Positions 34,193 to 43,349 of a stretch of DNA of 50,226 nucleotides are shown here, piece by piece (within the stretch, counting starts at the first letter, position 1; each line of letters begins with the position of its first letter). The notes beneath the pieces are model-generated. The model was given only the letters and a program-made list of their open reading frames with translations. It did not search any database and was not told the origin of the DNA. Both the position numbers and the translations under genes were made by a program. The stretch is from Clostridium tyrobutyricum DSM 2637 = ATCC 25755 = JCM 11008 (GTDB taxonomy: Bacteria; Bacillota; Clostridia; Clostridiales; Clostridiaceae), in contig NZ_APMH01000015.1 in NCBI RefSeq assembly GCF_000359585.1, positions 1 through 50,226 on the forward strand, given 5' to 3'.

Positions 34193-35500
34193 TTGATAAC
34201 CATAAATTTTGATAAAATAAATAAAAAAATATCAGAAGTCAGCTATGATTACCAGGAGGGAATTGTAAAAAAGGTTATTGGGCTAACTGTAGAAGTAGAG
34301 GGAATCAAAGCTTCAGTAGGAGAAGTATGTACTATATATAATGAGGAAAACAGTAAAATCACCTGTGAAGTAGTTGGATTTAATGAAAATAATGTAATAT
34401 TGATGCCGCTTGGAGAACTTAGTGGAATTGCACCGGGCTGCAGAGTAGTACCTGAAAGAACTCCACTAAGCGTAAGGTGCTGCGATGAGTTGCTTGGCAA
34501 AGTAGTTGATGGCCTCGGAAACACCATAGATGGAACTACTATATCAGGTGGAGTTCAGTATTCACTGGATTCAGAACCTCCAAACCCGTTAAAGAGAAAG
34601 AGGATTAAAGAAGTTATTCCAACTGGGATAAGAGCCATAGATGGATTTCTTACTTGTGGGGAAGGACAGAGAGTAGGAATATTTGCAGGAAGTGGAGTTG
34701 GTAAAAGCACTACCCTTGGAATGATTGCAAAATATGCTGAAGCAGATGTAAATGTAATAGCCCTTATAGGCGAAAGGGGCAGGGAAGTAAGGGACTTTAT
34801 AGAAAAAGACCTTGGAGAAGAAGGTATGAAAAAGTCAATCATAGTATGTGCTACATCTGACAAACCTGCCCTGGTAAGATTGAAGGGGGCATTTACAGCT
34901 ACAGCAATTGCAGAATACTTTAGAGATAAAGGAAAAAAAGTAATTTTGATGATGGATTCTGTTACAAGATTTGCCATGGCGCAGAGAGAAATAGGACTGG
35001 CAATAGGAGAACCTCCGGCAACCAAGGGATATACTCCTTCTGTATTTGCAAAACTTCCAAGACTTATGGAAAGAGCTGGAATGTCTGATGTTGGCTCTAT
35101 CACGGCTTTTTATACTGTACTGGTAGATGGAGATGATCTAAATGAACCCATTGCAGATTCTGTAAGAAGTATATTGGATGGACATATAGTACTTTCCCGT
35201 GCTCTAGCTAATAAAAATCATTATCCTTCTATAGATGTACTTGCAAGTATAAGCAGACTTATGTCTGAAATAGTATCAAAGGAACACAAAGAAAAAGCTT
35301 CTCTAGCACGAGATATGCTTTCAACTTATAAAAATTCTGAGGATCTTATAAATATAGGAGCCTATGTCAAGGGAAGCAATAAGAAAATAGATATGGCAAT
35401 GTTATATTATGATAAGATAATCTCCTATCTTAGGCAGAGAGTAGATGAGAGTTCATCTTTCGATGAAAGTGTGGACAAACTTCAGAAAATTTTTAGTTGA
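34193..35500 (+). CDS. fliI: Flagellum-specific export ATPase FliI
   Basis: A 435-residue F1-beta-like ATPase that energises the flagellar type III export. Walker A is GIFAGSGVGKST, Walker B is KVILMMDSVTRFAMAQRE, and the family segment GEPPATKGYTPSVFAKLPRL is complete. The start is TTG at 34193, 6 nt after GAGGTGA (34181-34187); GTG 34184 is inside that site. Lies 23 bp after fliH, with fliJ 15 bp downstream. Confidence 0.97.
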   Translation: MITINFDKINKKISEVSYDYQEGIVKKVIGLTVEVEGIKASVGEVCTIYNEENSKITCEVVGFNENNVILMPLGELSGIAPGCRVVPERTPLSVRCCDELLGKVVDGLGNTIDGTTISGGVQYSLDSEPPNPLKRKRIKEVIPTGIRAIDGFLTCGEGQRVGIFAGSGVGKSTTLGMIAKYAEADVNVIALIGERGREVRDFIEKDLGEEGMKKSIIVCATSDKPALVRLKGAFTATAIAEYFRDKGKKVILMMDSVTRFAMAQREIGLAIGEPPATKGYTPSVFAKLPRLMERAGMSDVGSITAFYTVLVDGDDLNEPIADSVRSILDGHIVLSRALANKNHYPSIDVLASISRLMSEIVSKEHKEKASLARDMLSTYKNSEDLINIGAYVKGSNKKIDMAMLYYDKIISYLRQRVDESSSFDESVDKLQKIFS

Positions 35501-35515
35501 ACAGAGGCGTAGTAT

Positions 35516-35965
35516 ATGAAGAAATATGAGTTTAAACTTCAAAAACTTTTAGACATAAGAGAAGATCAAGAAGATAAAAGTAAGATGGAATTTCAGAAAG
35601 CCAAAGAAGATAGTATGAAGGTAAAAGAAAAATTGGATTCTATGAAGTACAGTTATGACAAGTATAAGGATCTGTCACGTGTTAAAAATCCGATACAACA
35701 AAAGATAACGCATATATATTTAAAATCATTGACAGAAAGTATAGATGCTGCCGAAAGAGAATTTCAGAACAAACAAAAAATAGTTGAAGTTAAAAGAGAA
35801 GAAATGAAAAAGAGACAGATTGACAGAAAAACTGTAGATATTTTAAAGGAAAAAGATAAAACTGCTTTTATGAGGTTTGAAAATAGAATAGAACAAAATC
35901 AAAATGATGAATTTGCTCTATATGGATTTATAAGAAAAAATTTATTATTGAAAGAAGGTGAGTAG
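35516..35965 (+). CDS. fliJ: Flagellar export chaperone FliJ
   Basis: A 149-residue antiparallel coiled-coil protein, very Lys/Glu-rich (FKLQKLLDIREDQEDKSK near the N-terminus). FliJ acts in the centre of the FliI ring and helps export chaperone cycling. Call rests on size, the N-terminal pattern and position between fliI and fliK. An ATG at 35516 is close to AGAGG. Confidence 0.88.
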   Translation: MKKYEFKLQKLLDIREDQEDKSKMEFQKAKEDSMKVKEKLDSMKYSYDKYKDLSRVKNPIQQKITHIYLKSLTESIDAAEREFQNKQKIVEVKREEMKKRQIDRKTVDILKEKDKTAFMRFENRIEQNQNDEFALYGFIRKNLLLKEGE

Positions 35966-35971
35966 TATAAT

Positions 35972-37423
35972 ATGGATGTTAATACAGCAAATGTTAAAAT
36001 TCAAAACTCATATTTAAATTCTTCTAAAAGTGATACTGGAAATACCAATTCAGTGCATGATGACAGTTTTAGTAAAATGGTAAAAAAATCAGTTGATGCT
36101 ACTAAAGACAATAGTAATAGTAATATTGGTAAAACTAAAGTCGATACAATAAAACAAGATAATATTGATAAAGAAGTTCCAAAAAAAGAAGAATCAAGGC
36201 AAGAAGATTCAAAAATTGAAAGTTATCTAAAAAAAGCAGGATTTACAGATGAAGAGATAAAAAATATAAAAGAAAAAATTGACAATAATCAAATAAGTGA
36301 GGGCAGCATATATGATATGCTTAGTTTGTTATTTGGGAATAATGCAGACATCGATATTCAATCAAATGATTTTTTGAATATAATATCACAAGAATTAAGC
36401 AGTAAAATATTGAATAATTCATTTAGTGGAGATACATCAAGTATTAAAGATATTATAAATACAGTTGTAGATACAAAATTGAATTTTTTAAAAGATGTGT
36501 TGGATACTTCCAATCAGGGAAAACAGGTTTTAGAAAAGATATCTGAGAAGGTGTCTGCAAATATAATGGCACATTTGTCCCAATCTCAGGCAGCCGGTAA
36601 TAAAAATATTATCGGTGAAACTGATTTAAAAACACAGATTTATATGGAATTAATAAATAAACTCAATTTAAAATTACAAAATACTTCTATTAATAATAGT
36701 GAAACGCAAAATAGCAATATAGTAGATAATAAATTACTTCAAGCTTCCAATTCAGACACCAGTATATTGAAAAGTGTTAATATGGATTCAAATACACAGG
36801 TGAATGATTCCGAAAATCAAAATAACAGTACTTCAAATAATAACAGCAATAAAGATGCAGATGTCCTTAATAAAATATTGAATTCAGGTGATAGTAATAA
36901 TAAAATTGACAAAACAGTTAATTTTATGACTCAATTCAATAATATTAATAATAAAAATACTATATCAACTGAAAATCCATTGGAAAATTTAAATATCAAT
37001 AAAAATTCTTTTACTGAAGATATAATAAAATCCATTAAATATATGGAGACCAATAATGTAAAAGATATGACTGTTAAAATTTCTCCTAAAGAATTGGGTA
37101 ATATAACTATAAATTTGGTTATGGAAGAGGGAAAAATGAAAGCGGTAATTACAGCTTCAAACAAAGATGCTTATAATATTTTAAATTCAAATATTCAGGA
37201 TTTGTCAAATAAATTTCAGAACAGTGAAATAAAAATACAAAATTTTTCATTGAATCTCTATCATGAAGATACTACATTTTTTAAAGGAGAAGGCAAAAAT
37301 AGACAGGATCAGGGAAGCAGCAAGCAAAACAAGACATTAAATATAGATAGTATATCTGCTGATGAAGATACAATATTGCAGCATGATGAATACAGTGAAA
37401 ATAATGTAGATATGCTTGCATAG
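35972..37423 (+). CDS. fliK: Flagellar hook-length control protein FliK
   Basis: A 483-residue exported protein. The first 350 residues are low-complexity, rich in Asn, Ser, Lys and Asp, with poor conservation as in other FliK. The C-terminal Flg_hook domain (about 355-440) has IKYMETNNVKDMTVKISPKELGNITINLVMEEGKMKAVI and ends DLSNKFQNSEIKIQNFSLNL. It measures hook length and switches export specificity through the FlhB part of the FliR-FlhB fusion. It sits between fliJ and flgD as expected. Confidence 0.93.
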   Translation: MDVNTANVKIQNSYLNSSKSDTGNTNSVHDDSFSKMVKKSVDATKDNSNSNIGKTKVDTIKQDNIDKEVPKKEESRQEDSKIESYLKKAGFTDEEIKNIKEKIDNNQISEGSIYDMLSLLFGNNADIDIQSNDFLNIISQELSSKILNNSFSGDTSSIKDIINTVVDTKLNFLKDVLDTSNQGKQVLEKISEKVSANIMAHLSQSQAAGNKNIIGETDLKTQIYMELINKLNLKLQNTSINNSETQNSNIVDNKLLQASNSDTSILKSVNMDSNTQVNDSENQNNSTSNNNSNKDADVLNKILNSGDSNNKIDKTVNFMTQFNNINNKNTISTENPLENLNINKNSFTEDIIKSIKYMETNNVKDMTVKISPKELGNITINLVMEEGKMKAVITASNKDAYNILNSNIQDLSNKFQNSEIKIQNFSLNLYHEDTTFFKGEGKNRQDQGSSKQNKTLNIDSISADEDTILQHDEYSENNVDMLA

Positions 37424-37442
37424 TTTAGAGAGGAGAATGTAA

Positions 37443-38189
37443 ATGCCTATACAGGTTTCAAATTCAAATAATTATAGTGTTCCAGCGTCTGCAGATAGTA
37501 CATCAAGTAATGACCAGAAAAGTTATTCAGTAGACTCCACAAGTACAAATACTACTGATAGGGGAACCAGAATAGTAAAACAGGGTCAGGATATAGATGA
37601 AAACATGTTCTTGAAAATATTGTCAGCAGAGCTTGCCAATCAAGATCCTACAAATAGTGACAATCAAAGTGGTACTGAGTATGTAAGCCAGCTTGCACAA
37701 TTTTCATCATTACAACAGATGCTTAATTTAAACACTACAAATAAATTAAATGCTGCCAACTCACTAATAAATAAATATGTTACTTTCAGTGATACTGACT
37801 CCAATGGAAATGCTGTCAGTGGTATAGTAACTGGTGTGATAAAAGATGGTGACAGTACATATTTAAATGTTATGGTAGGTCAGAGTACTGATGATAAAGG
37901 CAATGTGTCAAATCAATATCAGAAACTGGATATAAATGATGTACAGAGAATTGATGATTTGGGAGATGCTTATAATCAGACAAGCAATAATATGATACTT
38001 CTTACAGCAAGTTCACTTATTGGTAAAAAAGTTGATATAGATCAGAAAGATGAAAGTGGAAATAACTACAGTGGAATTGTTCAATCTGTATCCAGAGGTA
38101 ATGGAACCATAGCTGTAAAAGTACAGCTTGAAGATGGGACAAGTAAAGAATTCAATTTTGATGATGTACTAAATGTAAAAAATTCATAA
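37443..38189 (+). CDS. flgD: Flagellar hook assembly protein FlgD
   Basis: A 248-residue hook-capping scaffold. The N-terminal export and cap motif is clear: DENMFLKILSAELANQDPTNSDN...EYVSQLAQFSSLQQMLNLN. The C-terminal half has duplicated VTGVIKDGDSTYLNV-like and IVQSVSRGNGTIAVKV-like beta units; this is a shorter form than enterobacterial FlgD with its tudor/fnIII domains. flgE starts 37 bp later. Confidence 0.93.
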   Translation: MPIQVSNSNNYSVPASADSTSSNDQKSYSVDSTSTNTTDRGTRIVKQGQDIDENMFLKILSAELANQDPTNSDNQSGTEYVSQLAQFSSLQQMLNLNTTNKLNAANSLINKYVTFSDTDSNGNAVSGIVTGVIKDGDSTYLNVMVGQSTDDKGNVSNQYQKLDINDVQRIDDLGDAYNQTSNNMILLTASSLIGKKVDIDQKDESGNNYSGIVQSVSRGNGTIAVKVQLEDGTSKEFNFDDVLNVKNS

Positions 38190-38226
38190 ATCAATTGCAA
38201 AAATAAATTAATTTGGAGGGAAAAAT

Positions 38227-39102
38227 ATGTTACCATCATTATATTCAGGAATTAGCGGACTTAGAGCCAATCAGCAAAAATTAAATGTAGTTGCAAATAA
38301 TATAGCAAATTCATCTACTACAGGTTTTAAAACTCAATCTATGAATTTTGAAGACATGATAAGCCAGAATCTTTCAGATCCCAGTGCACCAGTGAACAAT
38401 GGTATTGGTGGAGTAAATGGAAAACAGAGCGGTCTTGGAGTCAAGGTCGGTGGTATAAGTACTGATTTTACAAATGGAAGTATGCAGAGTACAAATAGAA
38501 ACCTTGACTTTGCACTGGATGGAACAGGCTATTTTGTGGTGAGTCCTGACGGAGGAACTGACGATTATTATACAAGAGATGGGGCATTTGTACTTGATAA
38601 AGATGGAAATCTTTTGACTCAGGAAGGAAATCATGTTATGGGTTATGCTTCAGGAGCTACTGGTACAGGTCAACCAACTACTGCTCTTTCAATTAAACAG
38701 TATTATACAAGTGCTACTAATGGAGTTGATACGGGTACTGATGCACAAAAAGTTAGTTCCTTTTCTGTCGGAAAAGATGGAAGTATAACTGTAAAACTTG
38801 GAGATGGAACTTCTTATGAAGTTGGACAGATAGGTCTGGCTTCTTTCCAGAATGAAGGCGGACTTGTAAAGATGGGAGGAAATCTCTATAAAACTTCTCC
38901 AAATTCAGGTGATGCAACTTATGGAACGTCCGGCAGTGGAAGCTTTGGAGATATAAATCAGGGAATGCTTGAAATGTCAAATGTTGATCTGGCACAGCAG
39001 TTCACAGACATGATAATAGCCCAAAGAGCTTTCCAGGCAAATGGAAAGATAATATCCACAGATGATGAAGTCCTACAGGATTTGGTAAATCTCAAAAGAT
39101 AA
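38227..39102 (+). CDS. flgE: Flagellar hook protein FlgE (short form)
   Basis: A 291-residue axial protein. The N-terminal rod/hook motif is LYSGISGLRANQQKLNVVANNIANSSTTGFK, and the C-terminal motif is GMLEMSNVDLAQQFTDMIIAQRAFQANGKII. The middle D1/D2 part is compact, as in short Firmicute hook proteins of similar length. Its position after fliK and flgD makes hook rather than FlgG rod the best call. The AGGAGGG-like site (TTTGGAGGG) precedes ATG 38227. Confidence 0.93.
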   Translation: MLPSLYSGISGLRANQQKLNVVANNIANSSTTGFKTQSMNFEDMISQNLSDPSAPVNNGIGGVNGKQSGLGVKVGGISTDFTNGSMQSTNRNLDFALDGTGYFVVSPDGGTDDYYTRDGAFVLDKDGNLLTQEGNHVMGYASGATGTGQPTTALSIKQYYTSATNGVDTGTDAQKVSSFSVGKDGSITVKLGDGTSYEVGQIGLASFQNEGGLVKMGGNLYKTSPNSGDATYGTSGSGSFGDINQGMLEMSNVDLAQQFTDMIIAQRAFQANGKIISTDDEVLQDLVNLKR

Positions 39103-39120
39103 TATGTTTTAATATTTTAT

Positions 39121-39151
39121 GCCTATCAGTAACTCTATTTAACTGATAGGC
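39121..39151. other. Perfect stem-loop inside the operon, flgE-flbD gap
   Basis: GCCTATCAGT (39121-39130) pairs perfectly with ACTGATAGGC (39142-39151) around an 11-nt loop. No T-run follows, so it is unlikely to be a strong terminator. It may be a processing site or protect the upstream mRNA. The gap (39103-39232) is the largest in the operon. Confidence 0.5.
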
Positions 39152-39232
39152 TGTAATATAATTTATAAGTCTCTGGTAAATATACATGGTTTGGATTTAT
39201 AATATAATTATGATTATTTTAGGAGGCTTTTT

Positions 39233-39427
39233 ATGATAAGATTAATGGGACTTGACAATAAGGAATTTATTTTAAATGCAGATAATATAGAGAGATTGGA
39301 TGCTATACCTGAAAGTGTTATAACGCTTATTAACGGGAAAAAGTTTTTAGTCCAGGAATCCAATGATGAAATAGTAGAGAAAGTGATAATGTACAAGAGA
39401 AAAATATACGAAGGCAATTTTAAATAA
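39233..39427 (+). CDS. flbD: FlbD-family flagellar protein
   Basis: A 64-residue soluble protein with the FlbD/FlbD-like pattern MIRLMGLDNKEFILNADNIE, then VITLINGKKFLVQESNDEIVEKV. The function of the small FlbD is unclear; it is normally found between flgE and the motor genes. AGGAGG lies 5-9 nt upstream of ATG 39233. Next gene is fliL rather than motA. Confidence 0.88.
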   Translation: MIRLMGLDNKEFILNADNIERLDAIPESVITLINGKKFLVQESNDEIVEKVIMYKRKIYEGNFK

Positions 39428-39456
39428 ATGCAAATGAACAAATGGAGGTATGCATC

Positions 39457-39993
39457 ATGGAAAACAAAGTAGAAAAGGCGGGTTCTTCCAAGGGAAAGTT
39501 GGTTGTTATATTTATACTGATTCTTGCTGTAATAGGGGCTGGAGCCTATATTGGATACAGCAAATTTTTAAGTAGTTCCAACAAGACAGGACAGACTCAA
39601 AATCAAGTGCAAAATCAGGTGCCGCAAGTTCAGAATACTGGACAGACACAAACTGTGAATTCATCAGCATTATCACAGGTGGTATCATCCAAGACATTCC
39701 AGGTGTCATCTACTGATGGACTTACAGTTAATCTTGCAGATACAAATGCAAGCAGATATTTGAAAGTATCAGTTTATTTTGGATATGATGAAAAAAAATT
39801 AACGGCTGAATTAACTGAAAAACAGCCTATGTTGACAGATGCTGTTATTGGAATTTTGAGGACTAAAAAAGCAGCTGATATAGTTCCAAAGAATATGGAT
39901 ACTATAAAGATGGAAATAATCCAGAAAGTAAATCCTATGCTTAAAAAAGGCCAGATTAATAATGTATATTTTACAGATCTTATAGTGCAGTAG
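39457..39993 (+). CDS. fliL: Flagellar basal-body-associated protein FliL
   Basis: A 178-residue single-pass membrane protein that supports stator units at the motor. A membrane span lies at about 16-36 (KLVVIFILILAVIGAGAYIG), then a Gln/Asn-rich linker (about 45-75) and a periplasm-facing-type domain (LTVNLADTNASRYLKVSVYF...). ATG 39457 has GGAGG (39443-39447) upstream; an ATG at 39442 overlaps it. Stator genes motA and motB usually nearby are not present here. Confidence 0.9.
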   Translation: MENKVEKAGSSKGKLVVIFILILAVIGAGAYIGYSKFLSSSNKTGQTQNQVQNQVPQVQNTGQTQTVNSSALSQVVSSKTFQVSSTDGLTVNLADTNASRYLKVSVYFGYDEKKLTAELTEKQPMLTDAVIGILRTKKAADIVPKNMDTIKMEIIQKVNPMLKKGQINNVYFTDLIVQ

Positions 39994-40003
39994 GAGAATA
40001 TAT

Positions 40004-40420
40004 ATGGATTCACAATTTTTATGGATGTTTTTTAAAACTATTATGGCCCTTGCCTTTGTAATTTTTTTAATATATATTTCTCTCAAATATGGTGGTGGGA
40101 AATTCCAAAATGTTCAAAAGAATAAATTTGTAAAGATACTACAGAGATCACAAATATCAAAGGAGAATAGTTTACTTTTAGTGAAAATAGGGGAAAGAGC
40201 ATATGTAATTTCTTCAACGACAGGTAGAATTGAGATATTATATGAACTGGACAAGGATGAAATTTCTACACTGCAAAAGGTCAATGAACTTCCACAGTAT
40301 AAAAATCTAAAAGATTTCTATGAAAGATCTGGTATTGAAAAGGTAGTGAAAAATACATTAAACAATGAATGGGTAAAAAAACTTAGATATAAAAAGGAAG
40401 ATAATAAGCATGAAAAATAA
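40004..40420 (+). CDS. fliO: Flagellar biosynthetic protein FliO
   Basis: A 138-residue protein with one N-terminal membrane span (FLWMFFKTIMALAFVIFLIYISL) and a small cytoplasmic domain with VKILQRSQISKENSLLLVKIGERAYVIS, the FliO/FliZ pattern. FliO helps assemble FliP in the export gate. It overlaps fliP by 11 bp, so expression is coupled. Confidence 0.88.
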   Translation: MDSQFLWMFFKTIMALAFVIFLIYISLKYGGGKFQNVQKNKFVKILQRSQISKENSLLLVKIGERAYVISSTTGRIEILYELDKDEISTLQKVNELPQYKNLKDFYERSGIEKVVKNTLNNEWVKKLRYKKEDNKHEK

Positions 40421-41219
40421 ACACAGGAAAAATATTATAGCTATGTCTATATCTATTCTGATTTTTATTATAGCTATTATGGTTTCACAGCATGTATATG
40501 CAGCACCAGATGCATCACAGACTATGCCAATACCCAATATAAATGTTTCTATGAATAATGGAAGTTCATCTTCGTCTACTCCTCAGCAGTATGTGCAAAA
40601 CATAAGGCTTCTTGTAATGCTTACAGTTATTACACTGCTTCCTTCATTTATAATGATGATGACAAGTTTTGTGAGGCTTATAGTGGTATTTGGATTTTTA
40701 AGAACTGCCATGGGTACACAGCAATCACCTCCTAATCAGGTATTGATAGGGCTTGCACTGTTCTTGACAGTTTTTATAATGTTTCCAGTGTATTCAAGGA
40801 TAAATTCAAATGCAATTACTCCATATATGGAAAATAAAATAACCCAGGAGCAGGCTATAGATGCTGGAGCAAAGCCATTGAGGCAGTTTATGTTAAAGCA
40901 GACAAGGAAAAAGGATTTAAGGTTATTTGTAGATCAGGCAAAATTAAATTACAAGGTTACAGAAAATGGATCAAATGCTCCACTCTATGTTGTAATTCCT
41001 GCTTATATGATAAGTGAACTTAAAACTGCATTTGAAATAGGATTTTTGATTTATATACCATTTATGATAATAGATCTGGTAGTTGCAAGTGTTCTCATGT
41101 CTATGGGAATGTTCATGCTCCCTCCGGTTATGATATCCCTGCCATTTAAATTACTTCTATTTGTAATGGTTGATGGATGGTATTTAGTTGTAAAATCCTT
41201 GATTTCAAGTTTCTCGTGA
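40410..41219 (+). CDS. fliP: Flagellar export gate protein FliP
   Basis: A 269-residue membrane protein of the export gate. It has an N-terminal signal-like hydrophobic segment ending VYAAP, then VLTVITLLPSFIMMMTSFVRLIVVFGFLRTAMG-type spans and the C-terminal FLIYIPFMIIDLVVASVLMSMGMFMLPPVMISLPFKLLLFVMVDGW, all strongly conserved in FliP/SctR. It forms a helical gate with FliQ and FliR. Coupled to fliO upstream; fliQ follows 10 bp later. Confidence 0.97.
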   Translation: MKNKHRKNIIAMSISILIFIIAIMVSQHVYAAPDASQTMPIPNINVSMNNGSSSSSTPQQYVQNIRLLVMLTVITLLPSFIMMMTSFVRLIVVFGFLRTAMGTQQSPPNQVLIGLALFLTVFIMFPVYSRINSNAITPYMENKITQEQAIDAGAKPLRQFMLKQTRKKDLRLFVDQAKLNYKVTENGSNAPLYVVIPAYMISELKTAFEIGFLIYIPFMIIDLVVASVLMSMGMFMLPPVMISLPFKLLLFVMVDGWYLVVKSLISSFS

Positions 41220-41229
41220 GGTGAGTTGA

Positions 41230-41499
41230 ATGAGTGAAAACATGGTAATTGGCATTATAAAAGATGCTGTACAGACAGGGCTTATAGTAGGTGCTCCAAT
41301 TCTGGCAGTTTCAATAATTGTAGGGCTTATAATAAGTATATTTCAGGCTACTACCCAGATACAGGAACAGACTCTTACCTTTGTACCAAAGCTTATAGCT
41401 ATAGCTGTAGTTGGACTTATAACAGGAAGCTGGATGCTTCATCAACTAGTAAATTTTACTCAAAGAATTTTTACATACATAGCACAGATAACGCAATGA
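41230..41499 (+). CDS. fliQ: Flagellar export gate protein FliQ
   Basis: An 89-residue protein with two membrane spans and the FliQ/SctS pattern (GAPILAVSIIVGLIISIFQATTQIQEQTLTFVPKL). It packs around the FliP-FliR gate. Start ATG 41230 follows GAGGTGAG. It is directly before the FliR-FlhB fusion gene. Confidence 0.96.
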   Translation: MSENMVIGIIKDAVQTGLIVGAPILAVSIIVGLIISIFQATTQIQEQTLTFVPKLIAIAVVGLITGSWMLHQLVNFTQRIFTYIAQITQ

Positions 41500-41524
41500 A
41501 CACATATAATTGGAGTTGGATAAT

Positions 41525-43345
41525 TTGATAAATACATTGTACTTGACAGCTTTAGTGCTTGTATCAATAAGAATATTCTGCTTTTTTGTACTGGTTCCAG
41601 TATTTTTTCCGGAAGGGACTCCTAATATAGTTAAAGTTGGAATTACTATAGTTATGGCCTATATATTGATGCCGGGAATAAATTATTCTTCTGTAAGCAG
41701 TATAGATAATACCATGTATTTTATGTTTAACTGTTTAAATGAGGCAGCAGCAGGCCTTGCACTTGGATTCCTCACAAGCTTGTGTTTTTCTATGGTAAGG
41801 CTTGCAGGAAATCTCATGGATACTCAAGTTGGATTGTCGATGATGAGTATGTTTGATCCATCTTCGAACAGCAATACTACATTAATTGAGCGACTGCTTT
41901 ATTGGTTTAGCCTGGTAATATTTCTTGTAGTAGATGGCCATCATATGCTTATAAAATCTTTAATTGAAAGTTTTAGCATAATAAAGCTTGGTAATCTATT
42001 TTTGAATCAGGCTTCTATTAATGTAATAATTAAAGCTTTTATAGAGTATTTTACTATATCAATCCAAATAGCACTGCCTATAATTTTAATAATATTATTT
42101 GCAGATTTGACCATGTCACTTATTGCAAGAACAGTTCCTCAGTTAAACGTAATGATACTTGGGCTTCCGATTAAAATATTGATAGGGCTTGCATCATTTT
42201 GTTTTGCTCTTCCTATATTTTTAAAACTAATAGAAGGTGCATTTACTGCCATACCGAATTCCTTTAGAGGATTCTATAATGCCTTGCCTGTACTCCTGGT
42301 ATTCGCAAAAGATGATAAAACAGAAGAAGCTACTCCGAGAAAAAAGAGTGAGGCAAGGAAAAAGGGCCAGGTGGCAAAGAGTAAAGAAGTATCATTGGCT
42401 ATGACACTTTTGGTATCTACATTGCTTATTGCAATTTTAGGAGGATATGTAGGTACACAACTTGGTTCAACTATGATAGCTTTTTTAAATAATTATTTGA
42501 ATACTGCACTTAGCTATGACAGTTTAAATAAAATATTATTTGTAACTATATGGAGACTTGCCGTAGTAATTCTTCCAGTGGTGATTCCCATACTTGTTAT
42601 TGGTGTTATGGCTAATTTTTTTCAGACCAGGGGTATTATAACCATGGAACCATTGAAAATGGATTTTAAGAAATTGAATCCTATAAATGGGCTAAAGCGT
42701 ATGTTTTCGGTAAGATCTTTGATGGAGCTTTTAAAAGACACTGTTATAGTAGTTATAGTAGGGTATGTAGGCTACAGTTTTGTAAAGAAAAATTATACAT
42801 ATATAATGACACTGGGAGAATTGAATGTGCAGGCAGTAGCTAAGGCTGTAGGAAGCCTGGCTGTAGGAATATTTTTCAGGATAACACTGATCATGATTAT
42901 AATTGCAGTTATTGATTATATGTTTCAACTCCGACAGTACAACAATGATCTTAAAATGTCAAAACAGGAAGTTAAAGAGGAATTCAAACAGGATGAAGGG
43001 GATCCCCAGATAAAGAATAAAATAAGGCAGAAGCAGAGAGAAATGGCTATGAGGAGAATGATGCAGGAGGTTCCAAAAGCAACTGTAGTAGTTACAAATC
43101 CTACACATGTAGCTGTGGCGCTGAAATACAAAGAAGGTGAGGATGCACCTGTTCTTGTAGCAAAAGGATTAGATAATACAGCTCTTAGAATAAAACAGGT
43201 AGCTAAGGATAATGATGTTCCAATATTTGAAAACAGATCGCTTGCTAGGCTTATATACAAAAAAGTAGATATAGATATGGAAATACCTGTTGAGATGTAT
43301 CAAGCAGTAGCAGAAATATTGGCTTTGGTTTACAAGATGGGGTGA
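41525..43345 (+). CDS. fliR/flhB: FliR-FlhB fusion protein of the flagellar export gate
   Basis: A 606-residue fusion. The FliR half (about 1-255) has six membrane spans including RIFCFFVLVPVFFPEGTP and LGFLTSLCFSMVRLAGNLMDTQVGLSMMSMFDP. It passes without a break into the FlhB half at FAKDDKTEEATPRKKSEARKKGQVAKSKE, the typical FlhB N-terminus. FlhB has four spans and a cytoplasmic domain with the autocleavage site NPTH (in TNPTHVAVALKY) and the C-terminal PIFENRSLARLIYK motif. Such fusions are known in clostridia and place gate and specificity switch on one chain. TTG 41525, 9 nt after GGAG (41512-41515), is preferred over TTG 41510, which precedes that site. Confidence 0.93.
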   Translation: MINTLYLTALVLVSIRIFCFFVLVPVFFPEGTPNIVKVGITIVMAYILMPGINYSSVSSIDNTMYFMFNCLNEAAAGLALGFLTSLCFSMVRLAGNLMDTQVGLSMMSMFDPSSNSNTTLIERLLYWFSLVIFLVVDGHHMLIKSLIESFSIIKLGNLFLNQASINVIIKAFIEYFTISIQIALPIILIILFADLTMSLIARTVPQLNVMILGLPIKILIGLASFCFALPIFLKLIEGAFTAIPNSFRGFYNALPVLLVFAKDDKTEEATPRKKSEARKKGQVAKSKEVSLAMTLLVSTLLIAILGGYVGTQLGSTMIAFLNNYLNTALSYDSLNKILFVTIWRLAVVILPVVIPILVIGVMANFFQTRGIITMEPLKMDFKKLNPINGLKRMFSVRSLMELLKDTVIVVIVGYVGYSFVKKNYTYIMTLGELNVQAVAKAVGSLAVGIFFRITLIMIIIAVIDYMFQLRQYNNDLKMSKQEVKEEFKQDEGDPQIKNKIRQKQREMAMRRMMQEVPKATVVVTNPTHVAVALKYKEGEDAPVLVAKGLDNTALRIKQVAKDNDVPIFENRSLARLIYKKVDIDMEIPVEMYQAVAEILALVYKMG

Positions 43346-43349
43346 TATT

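Noticed and set aside
34555-35103. 182-codon open frame on the minus strand
   Set aside because: It lies fully opposite fliI, has no ribosome site and no recognisable domain; a shadow of the real gene's codon pattern.
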